Shown: positions 7,761 to 15,398 of the stretch, piece by piece
Numbering within the stretch: position 1 is the first letter of the stretch
Layout: each line of letters starts with the position of its first letter
Assembly: GCF_051842935.1 (NCBI RefSeq)
Contig: NZ_JBPXRR010000001.1
Coordinates: forward strand, 310,001-374,000
From: Pseudalkalibacillus sp051842935
Lineage (GTDB): Bacteria > Bacillota > Bacilli > Bacillales > Fictibacillaceae
Length of the DNA: 64,000 nt
Direction: 5' to 3'
The notes under the pieces: model-generated
Databases searched by the model: none
Told to the model about the DNA's origin: nothing
What the model saw: only the letters and a program-made list of their open reading frames with translations
Program-made: the position numbers and the translations under genes

Positions 7761-8672
7761 CTACACAGTCTTCGCCCCCAGCAAGTACTGCTTCACGACG
7801 TCCGCAAACCGGTCGGCTGCTTCATAGTGAGGTGTATGGCCGCATTCTTCAAAATGAATGATCTCACCATATTCGGCATCTTGTTCGAAAGCAGCAATAT
7901 GGTGCTCACACGTGACCGCATCGTGTTCCGCCGTCATCAACAGCATCGGTCTTTTCACTTTATTCAAAGTCGGAAGAAGGTTTTCAAAGATTTTCCCCTC
8001 TTCCCGTAAACGAGTGTAATGCACCTCGGAACGGTCATACAGCTCATCGACTTCCTCATCCGTATAGCCCGCCCAGTAGTCCGTTGGGTTATCGAAGTTA
8101 TACGTGTAGATTTCCATCCGCTTTTCGCCAAGTTCATCACTTAACGGCAGGTAGGACTCTACAAAATCCCTTGGCGCCAGATCCTGTTCAATCAAATCCA
8201 ACGCTTTACGCGCGGATTCCGGCTTCCCATACTTTTCGAGCAGGCGAGCCGTTTTCTTCAGCAAGAACTTGGAAGTCAGCTTGAAATCGAACGTCGGACA
8301 TTCGAAAATGACCCGTTCAACCGACTCGGGATACTGGCTCACATACGAAAGCGCAAGGTAACCCCCGACCGAGTGCCCAAGCAAGGACCATTTCTCGATG
8401 CCGAGCGCTTCTCTCAACGCTTCACAATCATCGACCAGATCCTGAAAGCCGAATGATTCACCTTTTTCAATTAACGCAGAACGGCAAACGCCCCGCTGAT
8501 CAATGGCAATCAGGTAAAAATTGTCCTGCAATCTCTCCGGTTGGTGGGCGGAGAAATCGTAGCAGCTCTCACCAGGTCCACCGTGCAAGTAAAGGAGAGA
8601 AGGGTTCTCTTTCGATCCGTAGGTTTCAACGTAAAGGTCTTTCCCACGGATATTCATCAATTTTCCATTCAA
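7761..8672 (-). CDS. Alpha/beta hydrolase, proline iminopeptidase-like
   Basis: About 303 residues. The oxyanion motif HGGPG (near residue 30), nucleophile elbow GHSVGG (Ser near 101), a late acid in AEHDAV and the catalytic His in ECGHTPHYE define a prolyl aminopeptidase-like S33 hydrolase that removes N-terminal residues from peptides or hydrolyses similar bonds. The frame opens at GTG 8681, but TTG at 8672 has GAGGTG at the right distance and is preferred. It lies 15 bp downstream of the half-size MFS gene on the same strand, so it is the last gene of a three-gene operon. There is no signal peptide, so it is cytosolic. Confidence 0.82.
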   Translation of the reverse strand: MNGKLMNIRGKDLYVETYGSKENPSLLYLHGGPGESCYDFSAHQPERLQDNFYLIAIDQRGVCRSALIEKGESFGFQDLVDDCEALREALGIEKWSLLGHSVGGYLALSYVSQYPESVERVIFECPTFDFKLTSKFLLKKTARLLEKYGKPESARKALDLIEQDLAPRDFVESYLPLSDELGEKRMEIYTYNFDNPTDYWAGYTDEEVDELYDRSEVHYTRLREEGKIFENLLPTLNKVKRPMLLMTAEHDAVTCEHHIAAFEQDAEYGEIIHFEECGHTPHYEAADRFADVVKQYLLGAKTV

Positions 8673-8687
8673 TGACAACACCTCATT

Positions 8688-9272
8688 TTATCGTTCTGCC
8701 CAACTACTTCTCGCCAACACCCGCGATTCCTTTTTCCAAAACGGACTGACCATAAGACCACTGACAAAATAGAGGGCGGAGCTCAAGTAGAAGATGAAAT
8801 AGATCGTGAAATAGTCTGCCAAAAATCCCCCAGCAATGATGGCAAATGCAGAGAAAATGGATGTCCAGAAATGATAGCGACCGATTTTTACCCCACGATC
8901 TGCTCCATCCGAAAATTCCGCCACCATGATCTTTTCCCCGTGCTTTTGCAATGCACCGAACATTCCGAGCAAGAGCTGGATGACATACACTTGAGCAATG
9001 CTCGTCACATGCGGCAAAACGAGCAACAACCCAGCCATCCCCCAGGCATGAACAACAAGGAAGAGCCGGTGGTCCACTTTAGAGGAGAGCCGACCGATCA
9101 CTGGGTGGAGCAAGGCAGAGCTGAGACCGAACAGCCCATAGGACAACCCGAACTGGGCGAAGCTCGAACCCACATTTTTAATGAACAGGATGTAGAAAGG
9201 GAAGATCAGACTGCTCGCAAAAAAGACGCTGCTCTGTGAGATGATGAGACCTTTCAGTTTCAATGCATTCAT
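8688..9272 (-). CDS. Half-size major facilitator superfamily protein (six TM)
   Basis: A 194-residue protein with six clear membrane segments and an MFS-type loop 2-3 (HPVIGRLSSKVDHR). Complete MFS transporters have 12 segments and about 400 residues, so only the N-terminal half is encoded. The stop is followed directly by the ribosome binding site of the next gene, with no remnant of a C-terminal half. It overlaps the upstream FAD oxidase gene by 4 bp. It may act as a homodimer or be a fixed truncated form. Confidence 0.75.
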   Translation of the reverse strand: MNALKLKGLIISQSSVFFASSLIFPFYILFIKNVGSSFAQFGLSYGLFGLSSALLHPVIGRLSSKVDHRLFLVVHAWGMAGLLLVLPHVTSIAQVYVIQLLLGMFGALQKHGEKIMVAEFSDGADRGVKIGRYHFWTSIFSAFAIIAGGFLADYFTIYFIFYLSSALYFVSGLMVSPFWKKESRVLARSSWAER

Positions 9273-10702
9273 CGCTTATACTCCTCATAGAAAAAGTTGG
9301 TGAACCGCTCCTCCGGATCATACTTCAGCTTCTTTCGGAAAAATTCATCCGCACGCGGATAGGCTCGGTGAAGCTGCTCCCGGGTCGGGTAGGACATGTA
9401 CGGCAGATAATAACTGCCACCGTGATCGAGGGTTACGTCGACCATCTTACGAACGATCTCCTCGGTCTTCTTCTGTTCCTTTTCAGATAATCCCTGGTTG
9501 ATCAAAAGGACGAGCGCAAACATCTCTTCATCGGAATAGGACAAGACTGGTCCTTCCTCATGATTGACGTAGCGGACTGTGATATTAAGAAGGTTCAAGT
9601 CCTCTTCAGAAAGGACATCCCTCAGGTCGTCGATGTAATCAGCGAACCCATCCACTGGCACGAAATATTCTTGAAGGACGTCGGTGTCATTCTCTGCTTT
9701 ATACTCCAAAAACTTCGACTCCCCGCGCATCGCATTGTTTCGGGTGATCAAGTCTCCATCCACCTGTTCAAAATACGCCTTCTGCAACGACCAGAACGAA
9801 TTTTTTCCCCAATTAAAATCTCGTGCAAGGCCGAGCGCGAACTTCGTGACACCCGTCAGTTGTTCCTTTTTCAACGTATTATGTTCGCTGAGTGTCCCGT
9901 CCGCGCGCAAATAATCGGTCACATACATCTCCGTTAAAAAGGAGTCCGGAGCAGTGGAGATCCGTGCCAGGTGGAGCTGTGCATCGGGATCACCTTCTAC
10001 CTCTGTCTTGAAATACTCCGAGTAATCCTTGTAATCGAGCGTTTTGGTCCTCATTTCGTAAAGCTCATCGTCCGTCAGTTGAAGCTCGACATCCAATATG
10101 ACACCGAACAGCCCGTAGCCGCCGAGCGCGAGGTAAAAAAGCTCTCGATTTTCATCTCTACTGACATTCAGAATCCGTCCATCTGCTGTCAACAGGCGGA
10201 AAGATCGAACCGTACTGATCAGCGAACCTTTCCGGATATCCCTTCCATGCGCGTTGACACTGATGGAGCCTCCCACAGTGAAAATATTTTGGGACTGCAT
10301 GACCTGAACCGCAAGGCCATGCGGGTTTATGTACTGCTGGATATCCTCCCAGGTGGCACCGCTCTGGACTGTGATCGTCTTCTCCTTTTTATCAAACTCT
10401 AAAATCTTGTTAAATCCGGTCATGTCAATGACGACCGAATCATGATAATACGTGTGACCGCCCATGCTATGTCGTTTACCGGCTATGGACACTCGGAGGT
10501 TCTTCTCTTCAGCCTCCTTAAGGACTTCTCGGATACTTTCAAACTCAGAACCTTTCACGACACGGTCGACTTTGACCGGCATAAGCTTAGACACATCTGT
10601 CATATATTGATTTGATGAGCTGGTGGTCGGTTCATGTAAAGAGTATGCAAAAATAGTGCCATAAAGGCCGATACAAATAAGAAGGATCAAAACTTTTTTC
10701 AT
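9269..10702 (-). CDS. Secreted or membrane-anchored FAD-binding oxidase
   Basis: A 477-residue protein with an N-terminal signal or anchor segment (ILLICIGLYGTIFAYSL) followed by an FAD_binding_4 (PCMH-type) domain. AGKRHSMGGH near residue 60 resembles the loop that carries a covalently bound FAD histidine, and VQSGATWEDIQQYI and GGYGLFGVILDVELQL are family hallmarks. Sugar-1,4-lactone oxidases and similar enzymes share this layout; the substrate is unknown. First gene of an operon with the half-size MFS protein and an alpha/beta hydrolase. An extracytoplasmic flavoprotein oxidase would produce H2O2. Confidence 0.82.
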   Translation of the reverse strand: MKKVLILLICIGLYGTIFAYSLHEPTTSSSNQYMTDVSKLMPVKVDRVVKGSEFESIREVLKEAEEKNLRVSIAGKRHSMGGHTYYHDSVVIDMTGFNKILEFDKKEKTITVQSGATWEDIQQYINPHGLAVQVMQSQNIFTVGGSISVNAHGRDIRKGSLISTVRSFRLLTADGRILNVSRDENRELFYLALGGYGLFGVILDVELQLTDDELYEMRTKTLDYKDYSEYFKTEVEGDPDAQLHLARISTAPDSFLTEMYVTDYLRADGTLSEHNTLKKEQLTGVTKFALGLARDFNWGKNSFWSLQKAYFEQVDGDLITRNNAMRGESKFLEYKAENDTDVLQEYFVPVDGFADYIDDLRDVLSEEDLNLLNITVRYVNHEEGPVLSYSDEEMFALVLLINQGLSEKEQKKTEEIVRKMVDVTLDHGGSYYLPYMSYPTREQLHRAYPRADEFFRKKLKYDPEERFTNFFYEEYKR

Positions 10703-10817
10703 ATGAGCGCTCCTTTCTCTAAAAGGGATAAATAAATGTATTTAGTGTAATTTTACACTATTCGAAGGAATCTTCAATACCTAAATGGAAAATAAAAACA
10801 GAGTGGGGTGTGGTGGC

Positions 10818-11381
10818 ATGGTTAAAACGCTGCGCATTGGGATTTTTTTGAGTATATTGTTCATGACGTTTCTGACGTGGAACCCTTCTTCAGCACAAGC
10901 ATGCTCGTGTGCTGTTCCGCAATCGGCAGAGAAGGAGATGGAGCGATCCGACGCGGTTTTTACCGGAACGGTGACCAAAATAAAAAAGGTCGGCATGGGC
11001 CTCTACAGTCCGAAGAAGGTCTATTTTGATGTTGAGAAAACGTGGAAAGGACAGAACAAGTCCAAGATGTTCGTCGTAACGGGTATTGGCTCAGGAGATT
11101 GTGGGTTCAATTTTGAAGTCGGGCAGGATTATATCGTTTACGCTACAGAATCCAATGCGTACACGAACACTGCTGTATTAACGACGACACTCTGTGATCT
11201 GACGAGCAATCTATACGAAAAGGACGCCAATCCGCTTCATCCCAAGAAAGTGATTTTTCCGCCTAGTGAAGGGAAAGTGCCACCAAAAAGTCCTCCATTA
11301 GAAGAAATGGTTATGTATGCAGGAGTCTGGGCAATCTTCACTTTGTTCACAGGACTCGTTCTGTGGAAGTTTATCAAGTAG
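10818..11381 (+). CDS. Secreted NTR/TIMP-like protein with C-terminal membrane anchor
   Basis: About 187 residues from ATG 10818; an in-frame ATG at 10785 is possible but would extend a weak N-terminus. A signal peptide ends at SSAQA, just before CSCAVPQSAEKEMERSD, the Cys-x-Cys start typical of netrin/TIMP-like (NTR) domains. Later cysteines (GDCGFNFEVGQDY and TTLCDL) would form the usual disulfides. A C-terminal hydrophobic segment (YAGVWAIFTLFTGLVLW) anchors it. Bacillus homologues are common but uncharacterised. It may inhibit or bind an extracellular enzyme, which is inference only. Confidence 0.7.
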   Translation: MVKTLRIGIFLSILFMTFLTWNPSSAQACSCAVPQSAEKEMERSDAVFTGTVTKIKKVGMGLYSPKKVYFDVEKTWKGQNKSKMFVVTGIGSGDCGFNFEVGQDYIVYATESNAYTNTAVLTTTLCDLTSNLYEKDANPLHPKKVIFPPSEGKVPPKSPPLEEMVMYAGVWAIFTLFTGLVLWKFIK

Positions 11382-11395
11382 AAGACAATGAAATG

Positions 11396-11508
11396 GGCGC
11401 AAACAACCTGGAACTTGGGTGTGGGAGTTCAACCAGGACGCAATCCGATTTTATGAAGCGATGGGCATGTCGACACAAGTACGTAGGATGGAAATGAAGA
11501 TTCAATAA
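11396..11508 (+). pseudogene. Remnant of a GNAT acetyltransferase C-terminus
   Basis: The sequence encodes GANNLELG, then after a one-base shift VWEFNQDAIRFYEAMGM and RRMEMKIQ before TAA (11506-11508). The block NxxAxxFYExxGM is the classic C-terminal motif of GNAT acetyltransferases. No N-terminal part is present upstream, where the NTR-like gene ends at 11381. This is a decayed tail left by a deletion. Confidence 0.7.
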
Positions 11509-11526
11509 CGTAAAAAGGAGGTATGT

Positions 11527-11616
11527 ATGCCTGGGTTATTGTTCCCATTAGTGATACTATTAGCTGTCATTCTTATCAGCCATGATGAATTAAAAAGGTA
11601 TGCGCCCGTTAGGCTG
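11527..11616 (+). CDS. Candidate small hydrophobic peptide
   Basis: ATG at 11527 has a perfect AGGAGG (11516-11521) 5 nt upstream. The start encodes MPGLLFPLVILLAVILISHD, one membrane segment followed by a charged tail. The frame runs through the terminator hairpin at 11593-11626 and formally continues to 11709 against the nuclease gene. The strong site may instead be a relic of the decayed acetyltransferase region. The end given here is nominal. Confidence 0.25.
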
Positions 11617-11626
11617 CATACCTTTT
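11593..11626. terminator. Bidirectional terminator downstream of the nuclease gene
   Basis: AAAAGGTATGC (11593-11603) pairs with GCATACCTTTT (11616-11626). On the minus strand it is followed by a T-rich run. It lies 7 bp after the nuclease stop. Confidence 0.75.
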
Positions 11627-11633
11627 GTTTAAC

Positions 11634-12803
11634 TTATTTACCAGGGAGTGGGACGCCGACAGACCAATCGTTTACAGAGTCTGTGTCATTGTTGACGTCA
11701 GAGCGGTAAATCGCTTCACCTGTTCGTGCAGTGATGTTCCATCCAGAAACGTAGTTCTCGTAAGCTACGAAATCAATTTCAGCCCCAGATGGTGTCTGAA
11801 GAGATACTTGATCACCGGAGTTACCAAGCGCAAGGTTCATACCTGAAACATCCGGATTAAATCCGAATAGGCTATTGAACCCTGAAGCATCACGAGCAAC
11901 GACGAGATATTGACCCGGATCGATAGTCGTGCCGTTCGGTAAGTTGAATGTACTGTAGTTGTCTTTCAAGATATAGCCGCTGATGTCCAATGTTTCGTTG
12001 GAAGTATTATAGATCTCCAGGTATTCTCCTGCACTGTCGGATCCTTCTGCATCGTAATACACTTCCTGGATCAACAATTCGTCAGAAGCTGTTCCGCCAC
12101 CACCAGAGCAATCACATGTGTATCCAGCTGATTGAGCGTCTTGTTCTGTGAAAAAGAAAACACGGTCTTCAATCGGGACTTGTGTATAATTCAACGGGGT
12201 GACATATTCTTTCGTAAAATAATTTCCTACATATTTGTCTGGTTGGTCATTGAACATACGGTCACGGTATTCGAAAGGAAGTTCTTCAAGTGGGTTGGAT
12301 GCATCCCATACACCGACATTGTTGTTCATTGCAGTCAACATTGCGCCACGGTAATCTTCGAATTTCGCATCTTCAAAAGGCCAGATGAAGTAAGAAATCG
12401 CATGTCCATTTTCAAGGATTGCACGGTTGACGTCCATATTCCCTTTGAAAACATAAGCAAGCAAACGTCCGAATCCATCAACTTCTTCTTGTCCTGTGAC
12501 GAGCGTAATCTGTGTACCGCTTGGAAGAATGGACTTCAAATAATTTGTTGCTGCGTTTCCATGAGGATCGATTTGATTGCCAGGGTCTTTTCCGTTTGAA
12601 ACGAATGTCTCAGGTGTATCGATTCCTAGGAAACGAACTTCGTCAGCTCCTCTAACTGGGCTCTGCAGCATGATGGTGTCACCATCTTTTACGTAATCGA
12701 CTGTTGCTGTGTATGTACCTGCTTTCGCCGTTTCCGTATCAATGATGGAAATCGGCACAATCATGACTGCCACTAACATCCAAATGCTTAAAATCTTCTT
12801 CAC
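11634..12803 (-). CDS. Secreted thermonuclease (SNase) with lamin-tail domain
   Basis: About 389 residues from GTG 12803, which has GGGGAGG about 9 nt upstream; the frame opens six codons earlier at a TTG that overlaps that site. A signal peptide (ILSIWMLVAVMIVPISII) is followed by a staphylococcal nuclease domain with VKDGDT, VRFLGIDTPE (Arg and Glu of the active site) and DGFGRLLAYVF (second Arg). A Gly-rich linker (CDCSGGGG) joins it to a C-terminal LTD domain (LLIQEVYYDAEG to the end), a beta-sandwich common on extracellular bacterial nucleases. It likely degrades extracellular DNA or RNA with Ca2+. Confidence 0.9.
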   Translation of the reverse strand: MKKILSIWMLVAVMIVPISIIDTETAKAGTYTATVDYVKDGDTIMLQSPVRGADEVRFLGIDTPETFVSNGKDPGNQIDPHGNAATNYLKSILPSGTQITLVTGQEEVDGFGRLLAYVFKGNMDVNRAILENGHAISYFIWPFEDAKFEDYRGAMLTAMNNNVGVWDASNPLEELPFEYRDRMFNDQPDKYVGNYFTKEYVTPLNYTQVPIEDRVFFFTEQDAQSAGYTCDCSGGGGTASDELLIQEVYYDAEGSDSAGEYLEIYNTSNETLDISGYILKDNYSTFNLPNGTTIDPGQYLVVARDASGFNSLFGFNPDVSGMNLALGNSGDQVSLQTPSGAEIDFVAYENYVSGWNITARTGEAIYRSDVNNDTDSVNDWSVGVPLPGK

Positions 12804-13114
12804 TACAAAAAACCTCCCCAAATTGTTTGGTATTGCCCAATAAATGTAACAAAAGGATGTAAATGCTGTATAAAGCAGTTGTAAAAATCGATAGTGATGA
12901 CTTTTGATACAGAGAAGGGTGTAGAAATCTTCTTTTCAACTGGATGAACGCCTCGAATGGACCATTTAAATATGACTTTCATCATCTTTTATATAAGAAA
13001 AAGATCAGAATAGAGACCAATGGCTCAAATTATTGAAAATTTACAAACGACTTTGTAGAAATATAAACTTTCGACAAGAAATTTGTCAGAATGTTTTTCT
13101 TGTCCAAAAGTGGG

Positions 13115-13219
13115 TATACTGGTACGATAAAGATAATTATTTTTGTTCGGATAGATATTTTATTTATTAGGGCAAGAATAGTAATACAATGTGCTTAATG
13201 TGCTATAGGAGGCAACAAA
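13115..13219 (+). promoter_or_regulatory. Likely promoter -10 and long leader of the cold shock gene
   Basis: TATACT at 13115-13120 is a good -10 box, but the -35 region is poor. The resulting leader of about 90 nt, AT-rich and ending in AGGAGG, matches the long structured 5' UTRs of csp mRNAs. The rest of the gap back to 12804 shows nothing recognisable. Confidence 0.4.
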
Positions 13220-13420
13220 ATGGAACAAGGTAAAGTAAAATGGTTCAATGCTGAAAAAGGTTTTGGTTTCATCGAGCGTGAAGGTGCTGACGATGTATTC
13301 GTACACTTCTCTGCAATCCAAGGTGACGGATTCAAAACACTAGAAGAAGGTCAAGACGTTTCTTTCGATATCGAAGAAGGACAACGCGGACCACAAGCTG
13401 CGAACGTACAAAAAGTTTAA
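13220..13420 (+). CDS. Cold shock protein (CspA family)
   Basis: A 66-residue single CSD domain with RNP1 (KGFGFIE, residues 14-20) and RNP2 (VFVHF, residues 27-31) and the usual start MEQGKVKWFNAEKGFG. It binds single-stranded RNA and DNA and acts as an RNA chaperone at low temperature and during growth. The length is exactly that of Bacillus CspB-type proteins. Monocistronic, with AGGAGG upstream and a strong terminator after it. Confidence 0.97.
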   Translation: MEQGKVKWFNAEKGFGFIEREGADDVFVHFSAIQGDGFKTLEEGQDVSFDIEEGQRGPQAANVQKV

Positions 13421-13438
13421 TCTGACTAAACCAATAGA

Positions 13439-13468
13439 CAGGCCCCTCAATCGAGGGGCCTGTTTTTT
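13439..13468 (+). terminator. Strong terminator of the csp gene
   Basis: CAGGCCCCTC (13439-13448) and GAGGGGCCTG (13453-13462) around AATC, then six T. Confidence 0.93.
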
Positions 13469-13565
13469 GTTAAGAAAGTTTTTTTCAGCGCTAAATTGAA
13501 GTTTAAAGTTGGAAGCTTCCGGTAAAAGAGAAATTGTATAGGATAAAAAGGAGGCGGCTCAAAAA

Positions 13566-13892
13566 ATGGCACATGAAAAATATCAATCTGTCGTAAGTGC
13601 TCTACATGAATGTATGGAAGCTTGTAACCATTGTTATGATGTATGCTTGCAAGAAGACGATGTGAAAATGATGGCGGACTGCATACGTCTCGATCGGGAA
13701 TGTGCAGATATGTGTTCATACTTAGAACAAGCTTTAGTCCGAAACACGCCGTTCGCGTCTGAACTGGCTGCAGTATGTGCAAAGATTTGTGAAGCTTGTG
13801 GAAACGAATGCAAGAAACATGACCATGACCACTGTCAGAAATGTGCAGAAGCATGCTTCAAATGTGCGGAGGAATGCAGAAAGATTTCCTAA
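13566..13892 (+). CDS. Cys-rich four-helix-bundle metal-binding protein (Csp/DUF326-like)
   Basis: A 108-residue protein with 16 cysteines in CxxxC and CxxC spacing (residues 16, 20, 23, 27, 39, 46, 50, 71, 75, 78, 82, 90, 93, 97, 100, 104) and the His-rich HDHDHC. This is the pattern of cytosolic copper storage protein Csp3 and the related YhjQ/DUF326 proteins, in which the Cys line the inside of a four-helix bundle and bind many Cu(I) ions. There is no signal peptide, so it is cytosolic. GGAGGCGG lies upstream of the ATG. Monocistronic with its own terminator. Confidence 0.88.
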   Translation: MAHEKYQSVVSALHECMEACNHCYDVCLQEDDVKMMADCIRLDRECADMCSYLEQALVRNTPFASELAAVCAKICEACGNECKKHDHDHCQKCAEACFKCAEECRKIS

Positions 13893-13912
13893 ATCGAACC
13901 ACAATGAGAAAT

Positions 13913-13943
13913 GCCTGTCGTCCAAAGGGATGACAGGCTTTTT
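13913..13943. terminator. Terminator between Cys-rich gene and clpP
   Basis: GCCTGTC (13913-13919) pairs with GACAGGC (13932-13938) and TTTTT follows. It lies between two convergent genes. Confidence 0.82.
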
Positions 13944-13948
13944 AGTGT

Positions 13949-14533
13949 TTATTTGTGTGACTTGATGATCTCATCAATGATCCCGTAAGACTTTGCTTCC
14001 TCCGCACTCAGGAAATAGTCGCGATCTGTATCTCCAGCCACTTTTTCAACAGGTTGACCGGTACGTTCTGCAATGATGTGATTCAGATGCTCCCTTAATT
14101 TCAGGATCCTTTTAGCGGAAATTTCAATATCAGTCGCTTGACCGCGAGCCCCACCTAGAGGCTGGTGAAGCATGATTTCGCTATTCGGTAACGCATATCG
14201 TTTCCCTTTCGTGCCTGCGAGCAGCAACATCGCTCCGAAAGATGCGGCCATCCCTGTACAAATCGTACTGATGTCCGGTTTGATGTATTGCATGGTATCG
14301 AATATCGCGAAGCCAGCGGAGGTCGAACCTCCTGGACTGTTGATGTAGAGGGAAATATCTTTATCAGGGTCGTCAGCAGCCAGAAATAGGAGCTGTGCGA
14401 CAATGCTGTTGGCCATGTGATCGTTGATTTCGTCACTGACCATGATGATGCGGTCTTTCAATAGTCTTGAATAGATGTCATACGAGCGTTCACCGTGATT
14501 AGATTGTTCAATGACATAAGGAATCGTTGCCAT
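13949..14533 (-). CDS. clpP: ATP-dependent Clp protease proteolytic subunit
   Basis: 194 residues with the catalytic triad at the canonical positions: Ser98 in GMAASFGA, His123 in MLHQPLGG, Asp172 in DTDRDYF. ClpP forms a 14-mer chamber that degrades proteins unfolded by ClpX or ClpC. The sequence is close to Bacillus ClpP but differs at many positions of the main housekeeping form. It sits directly downstream (18 bp) of an ECF sigma factor gene, so it may be a second, stress-specific ClpP. Whether another clpP exists lies outside the window. Confidence 0.93.
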   Translation of the reverse strand: MATIPYVIEQSNHGERSYDIYSRLLKDRIIMVSDEINDHMANSIVAQLLFLAADDPDKDISLYINSPGGSTSAGFAIFDTMQYIKPDISTICTGMAASFGAMLLLAGTKGKRYALPNSEIMLHQPLGGARGQATDIEISAKRILKLREHLNHIIAERTGQPVEKVAGDTDRDYFLSAEEAKSYGIIDEIIKSHK

Positions 14534-14551
14534 TTAGAGTCCTCCTTCAAC

Positions 14552-15211
14552 TTATGCTGCCATAGAGAGGAAGCCTGAAGGAGTGGAGGACTTCCGGGTC
14601 GGTGGAATCTCCACAGGGAACAACACCTTCACTTGATCGATCAACACTTGAGGATCTTCGGTATGGATCGCTTCATAAATCGCTGATTCCAGTTGATCTT
14701 CCTCGTCTGAAACAGGCTTCAACACTGGGGGATCTTTTTCATCCGTTAAAAGGTCGAGTCTTCTTCTCGCCCTGTGCAGCAAGGCTTTTACAGCAGTCTC
14801 AGTCATCTGGAACATCTCCGCAATCTCTGAGATCTGGAACCGGAAACCTTCCTTCAATGTAAAAATGGCGGATTGCTTCGCGGTCAGAGAGGACAGCTGT
14901 TCCATGAAGTCATATTGAGTCTGAACCTCTTCACGCTCCTCCTCAGGAATAGGTCCGACGGTTTCGCGGTTTCGTTTCTTTATTTGATCGAGCCAAAGAT
15001 GATAGGCGATTTTTTTCAATAGAGCGGTTGTTAAATATTTCTCCTTGTAATGATCCAATCCTCTACAAAATGCCTCTTGGGCAAGATCTTCTCCATCCCA
15101 TACATTCTTGGAAAGAAAGAGACAATAGCGTTTCAACTTGCTGTACATTTCAACTGTATGATCTGTCGAGGGCGTTTCTTTTTGTTCCATATTGCCAGGC
15201 CTGGCGAACAT
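14552..15211 (-). CDS. ECF-type sigma-70 family RNA polymerase sigma factor with C-terminal extension
   Basis: 219 residues. Region 2 is recognised at DGEDLAQEAFCRGL (about residues 40-53) and region 4 at LTAKQSAIFTLKEGF to LLHRARRRLDLL (about 107-155). A further 60 residues follow region 4, rich in acidic residues, which is longer than minimal ECF factors. The ATG has an AGGAGTGAGG sequence upstream. No anti-sigma gene is adjacent; instead clpP follows 18 bp later, probably in the same transcript. Control of proteolysis by this sigma factor is an inference from context. Confidence 0.85.
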   Translation of the reverse strand: MFARPGNMEQKETPSTDHTVEMYSKLKRYCLFLSKNVWDGEDLAQEAFCRGLDHYKEKYLTTALLKKIAYHLWLDQIKKRNRETVGPIPEEEREEVQTQYDFMEQLSSLTAKQSAIFTLKEGFRFQISEIAEMFQMTETAVKALLHRARRRLDLLTDEKDPPVLKPVSDEEDQLESAIYEAIHTEDPQVLIDQVKVLFPVEIPPTRKSSTPSGFLSMAA

Positions 15212-15398
15212 TTACCTCACTCCTTTTTTGCTCCTCTCTACTCTTTAAACGATTCAGGAAGGATAAAAGATATGGGCTAGAGAAATTTTCGGTATGTATA
15301 CTTTTATTCTATTCCATTCCATTAAGCCGGTATACAAATTAGCCTATTCAGATTATTGTTTTGGAATATTATGTTAATATGGGTGTGAGGTGAGGGAA

